A stretch of 64,000 nt of DNA from contig CM044959.1 in the NCBI GenBank assembly GCA_024516035.1, positions 23,238,884 to 23,302,883 of the forward strand. Reading direction: 5' to 3'. The position numbers and the translations under genes are program-made. Of the stretch, positions 12,779 to 24,302 are shown piece after piece (positions within the stretch are counted from its first letter, which is position 1; every line of letters starts with the position of its first letter). Source of the DNA: Bactericera cockerelli. Taxonomy: Eukaryota > Arthropoda > Insecta > Hemiptera > Triozidae. Under the pieces are notes generated by a model. It ran no database searches. It worked only from the letters and a program-made list of their open reading frames with translations, and was not told the DNA's origin.

Positions 12779-13832
12779 TCAAGAGGAGATGAGTGGTGAT
12801 TTCAGGTACACAGGAAAATAGTTTCTTGGTATATGAAAATACTGAGTTAGTGGTCGTTCTATCAGTGACAGTTGTAAATTGGGCACTTTAATCAGTATTT
12901 TCTCAATTAACCCTGGACATATAATGGTGTCATTACTGAGGCCATGTATGAAAAATCGTTGGTAATACATTCGTCTTCTTTCTAACCGGCCTATACAAAG
13001 TTGTTCCAGTAAATCTGAATATGAGATAGGATTTGGATAGGCAGGATGGAAACCATTATATTTCGAAAACAACACTCTCACAAACCTTCCTTGAATTTGC
13101 TCGAGTTTTTTTATGTGGCACTAGCCGTTTGTCCGTGCTTTGCAACGGGACTAAATTTCAAATTTACTAAGGCATGGCCGTACTGCTGGACAGAAATGCC
13201 TTTTTGAACTTTTTATAATTTTTCTGGACAAAGCGATAATGGTTTTGGGGGGGTCAATTCTGAGACATTTTTCGCTATCTCTTACCTTTTTGGCTAAACA
13301 ACTCCGGACAAACAACCAAACAAACATAGGTAGTCCTTTTTTCTGTTTTATATATGTATGTATAGAGATTGGTGTTTTGGAGCCCATATAATGGCGGCAT
13401 ACTCGAGTTTACTTCTAACAAGGGCCGTGTAGAGTGTCACAATTGTGTCAAAATCGTTAAAGAATTTAGAATGACGAAGTACAAGACCTAGGGTATTATT
13501 AGCAGCAGAGGTAATATTTGTATGCTGATCAAATTTAAGATTTTGTTGAAAGGTAACGCCTAGGTCGTTTTTCATTGTAACTCTATTTAGATGGATATTA
13601 TTATTGTGTATTCATGATGTAAAATTGCTCTTTTTCTTGTTATGGACATAACCTCACATATATTTGGGTGAAATTGTAATTTGATATTGGCTAACCAAGT
13701 ACTAACTGAATCCAGGTCCTCCTGCAACAACTGGCAATCACCACCGTTATCAATGTGCCTGTAAAATTTAAAGTCATCCGCAAAAACAAATAATTTGTTT
13801 ATACCCAAAATAACGAAATCCGAGGTTAATGT
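12779..13832 (-). pseudogene. Broken non-LTR retrotransposon reverse transcriptase (Jockey-like)
   Basis: Read on the minus strand, 13808-13587 encodes the polymerase motif FADD in the context KLFVFADDFKFYRHI, the catalytic block C of reverse transcriptases. After a frameshift near 13600, 13575-13369 continues with the thumb-side sequence (DLGVTF, LVRSKLEYAAIIWAP). The C-terminal part ([17 protein letters not shown]) ends at a stop at 12779-12781. The endonuclease and the upstream RT motifs are missing, so the copy is 5' truncated. A Helitron at 13121-13368 splits it. If that insert is ignored, the reading frame resumes in phase, which supports insertion into an already integrated element. 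Domain order and the FADD context fit Jockey-superfamily LINEs; finer assignment is not possible here. It is dead: truncated, frameshifted and interrupted. Confidence 0.88.
13121..13368 (-). mobile_element. Non-autonomous Helitron 1, inside the LINE
   Basis: On the minus strand the insert begins TCTCTATACATACATATATA after a host A and ends ACGGCTAG before a host T. This is the A|TC...CTAG|T arrangement of Helitrons. About 10 bases before the end lies an imperfect GC-rich hairpin (GTCCCGTTGC AAA GCACGGAC). No target duplication is seen, and the host reading frame is continuous across the site. No Rep/helicase ORF is present. A GGCCATGCC motif lies upstream of the hairpin, as in the Helitron at 60905-61131. 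Confidence 0.8.
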
Positions 13833-14389
13833 TTACTAACATGCTTCTTTGAAACACTTAAGGATCATGCTGATAACAACATGACCTTTATTCGCACCCT
13901 TGTCCGAGTTCGAAAAAGAGATAAATACATTCTCAAGGTAGATTTGTATATCTAGAGCCACCGCACATTTCCCCTCTTTGGTATCCTTACTCGGCACCAA
14001 AGAGGAGGTTCATATGACAAGCTACATCTCGTCTACTATGTTCATTTTTCGTCACGAGGTATGAGTGATTCGCACCCCGAACACCCTAGTACAGAGCATT
14101 TCAAATAAAAATTCTACCCAGTTAACGGAATATTTTACATCTATTGTTTGATACAACATGTGCTGGACTGGTTTGACTGGTACAACAAAAGAAAAGAGTT
14201 TTATTTGTCTTTTTTGCAAGAAAGGTTCAATGTATTACGTAGCTACCCTTTCGTTAGTGTCTAGGTACCTGCATGTAAAGTCAAACCTATTTTTTCGTAC
14301 TCGTAACAGGTGATTTTCTTGGAATTGTTTTTACAACTATACCCATTTAGGTATGTATGTGTATTATGTATTCTTTGTGTCATTATCAA
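13833..14389. other. No gene recognised
   Basis: The first bases may hold further decayed RT sequence (a weak GVPQGS-to-NDL region with a deletion). The rest is unassigned. Confidence 0.4.
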
Positions 14390-14535
14390 ATTCCCATTCA
14401 GGTTCTAGGTCAACACAAGAGATCAAGGTGCACACAATAATATTGTAACCAAATTACCAATACATTTTTTGTCGATTCTGGGGTTTGAAGCCTTCCTGAC
14501 TGGGTAGCGAGGATCTCACCAGCTAATAGTATAAC
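14390..14535 (-). mobile_element. Degenerate SINE-1 copy
   Basis: On the minus strand it shares with the clearer copy at 57541-57806 the body CGACAAAAAAT...ATTTGGTTACAAT...GTGTTGACCTAG...CCTGAATGGGAA. The tRNA-like head is decayed (CCAGTCAGGAAGGCTTCAAA). Confidence 0.6.
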
Positions 14536-14741
14536 ATGAATTTTCCGTAAGGTGGCCAAATTGTTACTGAACTCAAATTGATGAGTCACGGCTTGCAAGC
14601 CTGTGCAACATACTAAAATTAAAAATGACTTTTGCCAAACCTAATTAGGTGCCATCGACGGCGCGTTGAATACATCAATTCTCGTAGGATCACCAATGTT
14701 AAGCAAAGTCTAGCGAAGTGAAGACTTTATGATGCTGGCTA
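14536..14741. other. No gene recognised
   Basis: Short unassigned spacer between SINE copies. Confidence 0.4.
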
Positions 14742-14856
14742 TCTGGCCCAACCCATGCTGGGTGAGGTTAATATGAGTAGCAGGTTTGTCAGTTTCCTGC
14801 TAATGGAGGGTAGTACCCCCGTCGTGATATGCAGTTGAAAGCGAAGTTAAACCCAT
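14742..14856 (+). mobile_element. SINE-5 family fragment
   Basis: The sequence runs CCCAACCCATGCTGGGTGAG, then GTTTCCTGCTAATGGAGGGT, then GTCGTGATATGCAGTTGAAA, and ends GTTAAACCCA. The same ordered blocks are found at 48271-48379 (plus), 19741-19825 and 34828-34935 (minus), and its extreme 3' end at 61418-61480 (minus). Confidence 0.7.
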
Positions 14857-15043
14857 ATTAAAATTATCTTAATGAAGGACCTACCTAACTAGGTACCTAC
14901 CTATAATTATTTTAGTTTTGTAAACATTAAATTATTGTTTACTTAGTTTCATTTCTTACAGTATAATAGTTAATTGTATTGAAAGAAAGTTTACTGAATT
15001 GTTAAATGATCGATCAATCCTTATAAAAAGCCTTAAAATATCT

Positions 15044-15201
15044 TTAACACTTAGACGACCGGGTGTACCACCGGTGGTACACGCACGTTCGTACGGAATG
15101 GACCGGGTGTACCACCGGTGGTACACAATGTCGGAGAGCCGTATTATCGCCGGTCCCACAAGAGAATTCACGAAAAACCATGCCGGTCGTCTAAGTGTTA
15201 A
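15044..15201. mobile_element. TTAA-flanked MITE A (piggyBac-like)
   Basis: A 150-bp element lies between two TTAA sites. Its inverted ends are CACTTAGACGACCGG and the complement CCGGTCGTCTAAGTG. Inside it the perfect 20-base palindrome GTGTACCACCGGTGGTACAC occurs twice. TTAA target duplication is diagnostic of piggyBac-type transposition. A relative with similar ends lies at 59268-59492. Confidence 0.8.
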
Positions 15202-16181
15202 GGCATTTCATTGAATAATTCACTCACTCACATCTTGAAAATTAAAAAAAAACTAACTAGTCGAAAAATAGTAGGTACATCTATAATATCTAAGAACCTA
15301 ATGAAGGTCGATGAAAGAAAGATAACACACCCTACAGTTCAGCAATCAATCAATATCTTAATTTTATTTCATTTACGAGTGTGGTATCCCGATACTGTGA
15401 GCTCCGAAACTCGGAGAAGACACTCTAATCCAAAATATGTTGTGCGCTACCAATGATGTTAGGAGCTTATAACTCAAAAACCGTAAATTTTTCGAAGATA
15501 GCTATTCTGACGAGGAATCATCTGCCAAAACTCAGGAATATGTCCTGAAAGTTTCAGCTCGATACAATATAGCCTTAATAGCGATTCATGTGATTACGTG
15601 AAGAGAGGTCGGTGAACGTCAAAAATCAACAAAAATGTTATAACTCATAAATGGTTATAATTATATAAAAATTACATAGAATTAAAAAAGCTGTAAATTA
15701 ATCAAATAATTAATATACAAAGTTTCAGCTTTCTATCATTTGCCACATTTGAGATATAGGCGATACCGCCAAAGCGCCGCCGAGTGACCGCGGAAGTTTT
15801 TTTTTGTTATAAACCTCGAGCTGCAAGCATTATGAACTCATAACCAAAATGGCATGAACTAAACTTTAACCATAAGCCCATGGTAAGACGAATGCGGAAA
15901 AAAAAAAAAAAAAAAATGAGACCAAAGTATGAATCTTTTACTAATATTAGGGGTGTTCGTAAAAGCGGTTAGGAGTATCAGAAAAAGGTAAAATAAAAAG
16001 TAGTATTCTTCTATTCGACGAGGAAAACACGAATACGAAGAAAAAAATATAAAAAGTTTTGTCTAAGCAGGTCAAAATTACAAAAGAAAATACATACGAA
16101 CTCGGTTTAGCGTAAGTATAGCACGCTCGTTTTGTTTTTCTTGGCGTTGCAAAACTAGCGTTTTGCTTGATTTCAATGTTT
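15202..16181. other. No gene recognised; possible old repeat
   Basis: Contains A-rich tracts (15899-15916). The text around 15540-15770 has two similar phrases, AAGTTTCAGCTCGATACAAT and AAAGTTTCAGCTTTCTATCA, seen also in insect retroelement untranslated regions. This is only a resemblance. Confidence 0.35.
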
Positions 16182-16285
16182 GTATGGTAGATTCACTGAA
16201 TACAGGATGGGTCATGTATATTATATTCCAGTCTTAGTATGGTAGAGGCACTGAATACAGGATGGGTCATGTACAATATGTACAT
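16182..16285 (+). repeat. Dispersed repeat family B, tandem pair
   Basis: Two copies of GTATGGTAGA...CACTGAATACAGGATGGGTC ending near TATTATAT start about 55 bases apart. They match the single copy at 11185. Confidence 0.7.
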
Positions 16286-18886
16286 TATATTTCAATAAAT
16301 AAAGATTTGTGTATAATGGAAACAGGCAAATGGACTATCAAATAAATAATCTACTTACTATTAAGTTTTACGATCAAGTTTGGTCGAGTAAATGAATTCG
16401 CAATGACATGAATGCATAATACATTACCGTGAACACAAGATATATTTTATAAAGATAATCCTTTGGGATTAATGATGAGGTCAGATAGTTCCTTTAGAAC
16501 TTTAAGGTACTTCATTCTCTGCTATTTTAAAATCTAGACTTTATGTCTATATTGTCCCAATAATGTTTTCAAGGGGGCAGAAATACACTGATCCTTGTAA
16601 CGACATTAGCTGTAATGGTACAACCATTCATAATCTTCAATTATTACCAACACTTAGGAAATAACCCCGCTAGATACACAAGTAGTGCAAGTACACATTA
16701 ATGCTGGGGATCTATGTATACCTCTACTTACCAACAGGGGATATTTCATTTTCTATACCACTATGATCTTTATCATGTACACACATACCTGGAACAGAAA
16801 ATGGTAATGGAATTTTGGTATTAGTTCACAATAGAATGCAAAATATAAAATTGTTTGAGGATATTTCTCCTACAATTTCTTTGACTTGATACAAAAAATC
16901 ATTTAAAAAAATATATTTTTTTTTTTTATAACAACATCGACAAGTCAATAGTTGATTAGCTTATTTTAAAGTAGATGTAAATGATACTTCACGCTCTGAG
17001 CTCTAACTTGAAGAAACCCAATACCAAGCATTGAGAAACACACGATTCCATCTTTCTCAACTTCGTATACATGAGTAGAACCGAAAGTTCGAGACCCAAA
17101 ATCTGTCTGCCAGCAGTGATTTATCATTTCCCTTTCACGCTAGCATTTCGCAAACACTAACATCGCATGAGTAAATAAAAATGTAAACAATTCATTATTA
17201 AGTACATCAAGTATGAAGTACCAATTCTTCAAACAGGAAATGTAGAAAGAGAACGGAAAAGGACAGACCTAGAGCAAATAAAGAACAATCGCCGATCGGA
17301 TGAAATCAGGTCAACAAAATTTACTAAAAAAATGTGAAATATTTACAAACAAAACACAATAATTGAAGCCAATGTCAAATAGTCAATAAATTTATAGTAT
17401 AAACACCTTTTCATACATGATCCGTACTCAATAGATGGTATGACATTAGCCTAACACATTACATGAATTTCTATAAATGAAACATCAGGGTGTTCCGAAA
17501 ATGTTAATTTGCCCTGGGAGGGAATCGAACCTGCTACATAGATATCAGGAAAGCCCTGTCCCTTTATGAAACAAGACTGGCACAAGGTAATTGCAATTCC
17601 CACTTCTCTCCACGAGTAGCATGCAATAATGAGAAAATTCGCTTCACTTTTCGATCTCAAACTGAAAACATCACTCGTCCCATAGAGATGTGCCCGGACA
17701 TCCGGCTGGAAGTAAATATGTACATAAACACATGTATAATGTATTTATACCTACCAGAGGGACTATATGAAAACTAATGATGACTTGCTACACCACGGAC
17801 ATATAGGAAGGGGGATAATAACACATACACCATGTATATTATGGATTAATTTAATAATCAAATGTATTTCAATGAGAGATTGGATTGAACTGAGTGAGTA
17901 TATTGCTCATTTGATATCCATACATTTGTTATAACGTACATACATACATGGAACATGGTCAGAAAATGGAATGATGAAAGGTAATGAGAAGTTACATGAG
18001 TGCCAGGAAAACAAGAAAACAAAGTCTCAGTTCTTGACAACCAAGATTAATAATTTCAATAATGTATCGTTTTTTGGTAGGGAAAAAAACACCTCATTGG
18101 TCTCATACGATTAGCTGTCGTTAGTGGGTTTTGTATATCGATAGACCTCAAAAGCTGGAGCATGGTTAACACTAAAACATTTTTCAGGAGTACTGTATTG
18201 GTTTGTATTTTATAGATCAACTGTAGTCAAGCGCCTATTGTACTTTTGCAGTCATCAATGATGCCTTCATCTTTTTTCTCATCTTCTCCAGAGAAAATTG
18301 GTTGTCGTCTTACCAAAAATAGGACACTCGTTTTTCTTGGCGTTTGCCGCGTAGCGACCCTGGCTGGATAATTTAGTTTTACACCCCTCGTTTCCTTCCA
18401 GGTGGGGTAAGTGCTGATGACTTGGAAACCTTTCGTTGGCGATTATTTACAGCTAGTCGTTGGCTGCCAATGCTCTGGCTGCGGGCGCTCTCTCCACAAT
18501 TTATATCAACAATTAAAATGGTTCCCGTGAGAATTACATTGGAATCTGGAAATCGTCCAAAACAATTTTGTAATTGGGTGAACACGAAGAATTTTTCAGA
18601 TGTGTTTGTTGTGCGAGTGGAGTGGCGAGTGCCGCTCACAGGACAGGAACTAGGCCAATGTCACCTGTTGGGCCTCTGTGGAACAGATGGAGGTAGAAGA
18701 GAATAATGCCTAACCATACAATACATACATCAGCGTCATCAGCTATTGTAGATTCACCGCGGCGCGATTTTAGGACGCTATTTTGGCGCGAGAACACTAT
18801 ACTCCTCCTAAACAAATAGCGTAAATACAGGGTATCTTGGATGATACACTGAAAAATACGTGTAACATCTTAGATGATACACGTAT
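16286..18886. other. No gene recognised
   Basis: The ORFs around 18379-18706 overlap on both strands with no domain and look like chance. A weak tRNA-like stretch is listed separately. Confidence 0.45.
17505..17655 (-). repeat. Possible tRNA-derived SINE remnant
   Basis: On the minus strand a B-box-like GGTTCGATTCCCTCCCAGGG follows about 100 bases of sequence with no clean cloverleaf. No second copy was found in the window. Confidence 0.3.
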
Positions 18887-19095
18887 ATTTCCAATGAAGG
18901 TATATGTATGTAATATTATATAAAACTAGGATTCTTTTAAAATTTATATAATATTATATAAAATTTATATAATATTATATAAAATTTATATAATTTATAT
19001 AATTAAAAGAATCCTAGTTTTATATAATATTACATACATATACCTAACAATTTGGATTTCTAATATGAACCTAATAACAAATAATTTCCAATGAA
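18887..19095. repeat. AT-rich palindrome flanked by a 12-bp direct repeat
   Basis: Arms 18898-18940 and 19003-19045 are complementary (AGGTATATGTATG...GGATTCTTTTAA). They surround a spacer made of about three AATTTATATAATATTATATA units. ATTTCCAATGAA occurs on both sides (18887 and 19084), like a target-site duplication, although the arms do not extend fully to it. Confidence 0.7.
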
Positions 19096-19740
19096 ATTGC
19101 ATAGCCATTATGTTTTTAAGGAAACTATTTTCATCAAAATTATCATATATAAAATCAATACTTTCAATTTCATTGGTCACTTTACGGCTATTGGGGGACT
19201 ATTTTTTAATTTACTCTTCATTCCGACGCTACTATACAAACAGAAAAGAAGAGTGAAAAGATTGACTCCGCTTTCAATCCCAGCTCTGATAAATCAATTA
19301 TAATAATAATTCCTTGTGCATAGAATATAATATGTACATTTTACAATATCTACATTGTACATACATAGATGGATAAAAAGTGACATCGCGCATACAATGA
19401 ATGTGTGCAATACCCTATGCTGGTTGATGACAAATTCAATTGATATTTAACCTCAATATGGTATCATCTAAACATTTTTATCGGATGATAGCATCCTATG
19501 CGAATTTCCTTGCAGAAAATAATCTGTTGCCAACCGAGGAAGATTTTCTTGTTCTTGGTATAACCAGAAGAGATCTTTTTTAATCCTGCTGATCAGCAAA
19601 TTACAAGCTTTCGTAAATTGGTATTTCAGCACTTTGGCAAAGGTCAAAGTAGATAATTTAAGGGTACGAATTTCAGCTAAAGGGAGAGATACAATACTGA
19701 AAGTCAATAATGTATAGTTTCTCATTAACATCTAGGCCAT
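19096..19740. other. No gene recognised
   Basis: Chance ORFs only. Confidence 0.5.
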
Positions 19741-19825
19741 TCGAGACGGGGTTTTACCCTCTATTCACTGGAAAATCAAACACCAGCTACTCACACTAAC
19801 ATCTCTCAGCCTGGGTTGGGCCGGG
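19741..19825 (-). mobile_element. SINE-5 family fragment
   Basis: On the minus strand the order is CCCAACCCAGGCTGAGAG, a diverged middle, then GAGGGTAAAACCCCGTC, matching the blocks of the copies at 14742 and 48271. The 3' end is missing. Confidence 0.6.
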
Positions 19826-20908
19826 AATAGACCAAAAATCACGACAGTTCGAATTTGAATTGTCACTCATCCAAGTTCTAACGCCGCGCCGTAGCGCCGG
19901 CATCACTGGACGTTGTTTAACTTCAGTGACACACCAAGATCTAGTCGCTTGCATTAAAGTCGCTTGGTCGCTTGCATTAAAAGTTTGACTCATTTGTTGA
20001 TTCACTGCCGATATCTTTAGAATTATAGTCCAATTACTTTTAAGATTTCAAATGATGATTAGGCGCCAGACATAAGAGAGTATAATGTGATATACACTGA
20101 TATACCCATCAATATGAGAAATCTACGTTACAAGCACACCTACAAACCTACTCAATTTTCCAGTAGTATTTCATAAAAGCTTTGTGCAGTCCAGAAATGT
20201 CCGACAGATTTTCCCCGGTCGAATTTTAAATACAACTAGTAAGACTAACATGCCGTGTGAAATACGGCGTCCTAACATGCGGCTTTCGAACGCTAGCTAG
20301 AGCACAATGGATTGGTGTAGTCATGAAACCCTTGGAGAGAGAGAAGGGGAAAGCGGATGTGAATAATAGCTTTGGGCTATCAAGGTCGCAAGGTCAAAGG
20401 GAAAGAAGTTTCGTCATAGGAGAGATTGTTTGAAGTCGACTTTAATATGCGATATGAACTTCAAAGTCGAAGACTGCATGGCATGCAAACATTTCGAGTA
20501 ACTATTTGATTACTTTTCGGAAGCTTGTTACTTGGTATGGAAATAAAACAGTCACATTGGATGCAAGGTTAGTTGACATCAAGAGCCCTGGAGATATTTC
20601 TCTTCTCTAGAAAGAGGCCTTCAAGAGACATTTAAAGCAAGGATGTACACATATGTAATTAATAAAAAGACTGTGGTGAAAATTACCTTTCCAGGCGAGG
20701 CTGATGATGAAGGCATTTTCTACCACCTTTGAGTATATTTGATAATATACTCAAAAAATGAGATAAAATCCATTTTAGCATGTTAATAAAATTATCAGTT
20801 CATTTCAGAATGTTTCCAAAGTATGGCCCCAACCTCGGGAAGTGTGGTACTGTTCAACTATCTCATTAAAAAAAAAATATCTATAAAAAACACTATACAA
20901 AACACATT
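19826..20908. other. No gene recognised
   Basis: Contains small hairpins, such as TTTGAGTATATT pairing across five bases near 20729-20757, and no coding signal. Confidence 0.45.
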
Positions 20909-21115
20909 GTCTGGCTGGGGGACTATAAACAGGGAGTAGACCAGCAGTCTGGCTGGGGGACTATAAACAGGGAGTAGACCAGCATTGGCTTGGTTCTGGG
21001 GGCCCTTGTCAATTATTAGCCTCCTTGTAAAGACAGTGGTAGAAGTGCTGAGTCATTCCTCCACTGTCTGGCTACCATCGTTCACGATGACGCCACCCTA
21101 TGATGATATGATGAT
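20909..21115 (+). repeat. Dispersed repeat family A, copy 3, with duplicated 5' end
   Basis: Best-preserved copy. The first 38 bases (GTCTGGCTGGGGGACTATAA onward) are present twice in tandem, at 20909 and 20947. The body and the (TGA)n-type tail follow. A tandem 5' end suggests growth of the element or a template jump. Confidence 0.8.
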
Positions 21116-22941
21116 AAAAAACAACTCATCTGTGAAAGCTCTACGTCTACGGTACAAATGAAATTTCATTTATGGTAGTATTCGTAAAAAAAAAAATTAT
21201 TTATTTTTTAAAAATCACCTATTATGGGTTTTCCAAGCAACCAACCGTAGAAGTAAGGACATTCACAATGCAAGCACTCCATACATTTACCAATGAATGG
21301 CCCTGTAATAGCAAACACACAACGTTAGTACATAACCAGCTCTCATACATTTTGCATGTTAATAATATGTATTTATGTCACGGCTAATAGATGCATATTA
21401 TACTCGTACAGTCCGCATGTACACTGTGGAATACGTTTCTCCGCTGAGTTCTTGAATCAATAATAAGAAACTGAGTGAGAGAAGAGAAGAAAAGAGTGAT
21501 CGGTTGTCGGATGAGAGACGAGTTCAAGGCAGAATGAGTTTTCACACGGATCAGGGGACCGTTGATCGCTGGAAAAGGCCATTCGAATTTTCCACGCTTA
21601 TTGCGCCACAAGGATTGATTGCGGGGAATCCTTCAAGAAACCAACCACCATGGCCATTCCACCAACACGATAATTACGGAAAGTAATGTAACGTTGGTTT
21701 CAGTACTATCAAACTGCGAAGAACTTCACCGTTCTAGTGAGCAACCTTAACATACTAATGGAGAGTGGAGGATATCTTCAGAAGCATTGCAGAAGTGTGG
21801 AAAAACAACAAGGCCAACTTCCAGGGTGACCATCATAAATACGGAGGAAAACTCTAAACATGGGTATTCGGACTATTGAATACATATTAAAACCAAAAAC
21901 GGTATGGGTTTTTCGGTAGGAATTGCACGAGACAAATGATTCGCTGTTGCAACAAATATATGAATTGATTTGGCTTACGCCTAACAAAAATTATTCGTAG
22001 GTCAGAAACAGTAGCAGCTCACAAAAAATAAATAAATAAAAATGATAAGATTAATCTAACAACATTAAAATTGTCATTCAATACATGTGGCTAGGCCTCC
22101 TTTTCTGTAAATTGAGGCGTATTGATTGAAGGCTCTCAATTAAACAAACAAATTTTCAGTTGATGGTGTTTAGGACGAATCATTTTAAGACTTGTGTTTG
22201 TAAGTAAGTACCCTTCCTACAATCTCCTGTTTGCAAGTAGATCAAACACCTCGGCCGAGGTGTGAAGAACGCCTATACAAAGAAAGAGACAGCCCGGCAG
22301 AGTGTAAGGTTACGGAAAACATAGTTCCCATGCATTTCATGTACTTTCAGCCAGCGAAAAGTGCAACATGAATTTCAAGAATGGCAATTTTTATTGCAGA
22401 AATGGACTCTACGTTGAAAAATAAATTGATTTGACTTTTTGTTTGACTTCCTAGGCCAACGGGAACCCAATTTTCGAGACCCCCTAACAATCGTGAAAGA
22501 CATGAAAAGATTCATAATTTTTTTTTTTTTCTGTTTTTTTTTCATACGGATCCTTTGAGACCCGACTTCGTGTCTTTAACTTGGCACTGAAGATTAAGTG
22601 AGGTGTCTAAAGTGATCAAGATATAATGGAGATGAGCCCGGACCAAAAAAAAATTCTAAATTATAAGCGGGCGTCCCATTTGGGCGGCCTCGGGTTTTGG
22701 GAGCCCAAATCGGGAATTGAAGGATTATACTAATCTTAAGTGGTATCAAATGAAAGATCTTGATGAGCAGATACCAAATTTATTGATTTTATTCCTTCAT
22801 CCGGTCCACTGGATGGCACCTGGTGGCCTTTTCATTTTCTTTCGCGGGTAGGTACCTTCGAATCCTTAGCTTAGTGGTCAGATCTTGGCCAGTATGTATT
22901 TTTCGAGATGACCTCGCTCTCTCACTGCAAAATTTGGCTGA
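21116..22941. other. No gene recognised
   Basis: ORFs near 21384-21690 overlap on both strands without domains. The stretch 22450-22900 is somewhat GC-richer and unassigned. Confidence 0.45.
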
Positions 22942-23628
22942 GTATGAATTGGGTCCGAGAATAATTTTGAAAAAAGGGTCACGTATGAATTGGGTCCCAT
23001 AATTTGGGACCCAATTGATACGTTGGGTCCCCCAACGTATTAATTGGGTCCATTGGCGTATGAATTCGGTCCCTATATAGAATTCACAAAAACACAGACA
23101 AATGTTGTGTTTCGTTAGCCGGCTAGGATAGCTTGGGTGAGGGGCTTAGGTTAGGATAGCTTGGGTGAGGGGCGGTTAGGCCGGGTCGCTACAGCGACCC
23201 GGCCTAACCGCCTGCGCTCATTTCAACCTAACCTAAGCCCCTCACCCAACCATCCTACCCGACAAACTGAAGTCAGTGATCTACCGTGAAATCTCACCTT
23301 GTTAACTTTACCTAACCCTACCTAACTACAAAATTCCTATAACAAAAAATTCACTTACGCATCAATTTCCAATCAAAAAAAATCAAAGGTATAACATACA
23401 CCTACCAGTACGAACTAAAATTTGATTCACACTGTATGAAACCTTTTTTCTTTGTCGCAAATGATTGGTTGTAAACAAAAGATTTCCGCAAGTGTCGAAT
23501 AGGGAAATTCAAGGGACCGAATTAACCTATGAATAGAAAAAAAATATAAGGGACCCAATTCATACATGACCTTTTTCCTTGTGGGACCCAATACACCTAT
23601 GAAATAGAATTTGGGACCCAATCCACCT
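22942..23628. mobile_element. Subterminal-repeat element 1
   Basis: The left end carries at least four near-copies of GTATGAATTGGGTCCC (22942, 22983, about 23030, about 23055). The right end carries inverted copies (GGGACCCAATTCATAC type) between about 23517 and 23628. Both ends therefore repeat one module in opposite orientation. The same module, with GGTGCC in place of GGTCCC, builds the element at 29276. A strong central palindrome is listed separately. No ORF of note, so it is non-autonomous. Exact ends and target duplication are unclear. Confidence 0.65.
23174..23209. repeat. Perfect 36-base palindrome
   Basis: The 17-base arm GGTTAGGCCGGGTCGCT is followed by AC and its exact complement. 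Flanking copies of TTGGGTGAGGGGC on one side and GCCCCTCACCCAA on the other extend the fold outward with interruptions. Confidence 0.85.
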
Positions 23629-23702
23629 TTTCCCCAAAATTTTGATGTTTAAGTTTCCAAGTATTAATTTAGTTAGTTCATTTTCCGTCCGATTCTTTAG
23701 AA

Positions 23703-23790
23703 GATAACTTTGTCTATCGGTAGCATGCTCGACCTGCCACCCAGTCAGCATGGTTTCGAATCCTGGCGGAATTTTTTTTTTAGCTCTATA
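23703..23790 (+). mobile_element. tRNA-like SINE head
   Basis: An A-box-like region (TCTATCGGTAGCATGCTCGA) is followed by a B-box-like GGTTTCGAATCCTGGCGG and a T-rich run. The arrangement resembles a decayed tRNA promoter, as in SINEs. The downstream body up to 23940 may belong to it. Confidence 0.5.
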
Positions 23791-24014
23791 TTTTCAATTT
23801 GGGCTTAACGTTGTTTTGTTTTTCCGATCTTTATATTTGATCTTCATAACGACCCCATTACCCTTGCGAGGAAAATTTTTAGTAGTTGCAGAATTGGGCA
23901 ATGACCTGTGGCGGCATTACGAGATTGATTTTGGACAATCATGGTTGGATGGAGATAAAATATGATGAATTAGCTCTCATAATTTCGATGCTACTCACTA
24001 AAAGTTGTGACAAA

Positions 24015-24150
24015 GTAGTGACTTTGGCTAAGTGGGTAGCATACTAGGCTTGCACGCACGATGACTTGGGTTCGATCCATTTCAGGGAAGTTTATTTTCT
24101 GTGTCCATATGTCCGGGGTACACTCATACCTCGTGAGGTATTGATAAGGG
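24015..24150 (+). mobile_element. SINE-4 copy
   Basis: The tRNA-like head GGCTAAGTGGGTAGCATACT ... GGGTTCGATCC is followed by the body GGGGTACACTCATACCTCGT. The same body (GGGGTCCACTCATACCTCGT) lies at 56221-56310 after a different tRNA-like head. Confidence 0.65.
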
Positions 24151-24302
24151 ACGTCACCACCGAGTTCTCTCCCGTTCATGGTTTTATCAACACCGAATTG
24201 TCTCCCGTCGCGTCGCTTGCATTTTTACCTGATTACATAGGTAGTTTAGGCCTAGCATAAAAATTATAATCGAAACACCTAGGAATCATTGATACAGACC
24301 TA
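24151..24302. other. Unassigned spacer, possibly SINE-4 tail
   Basis: No independent signal is visible. Confidence 0.35.
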
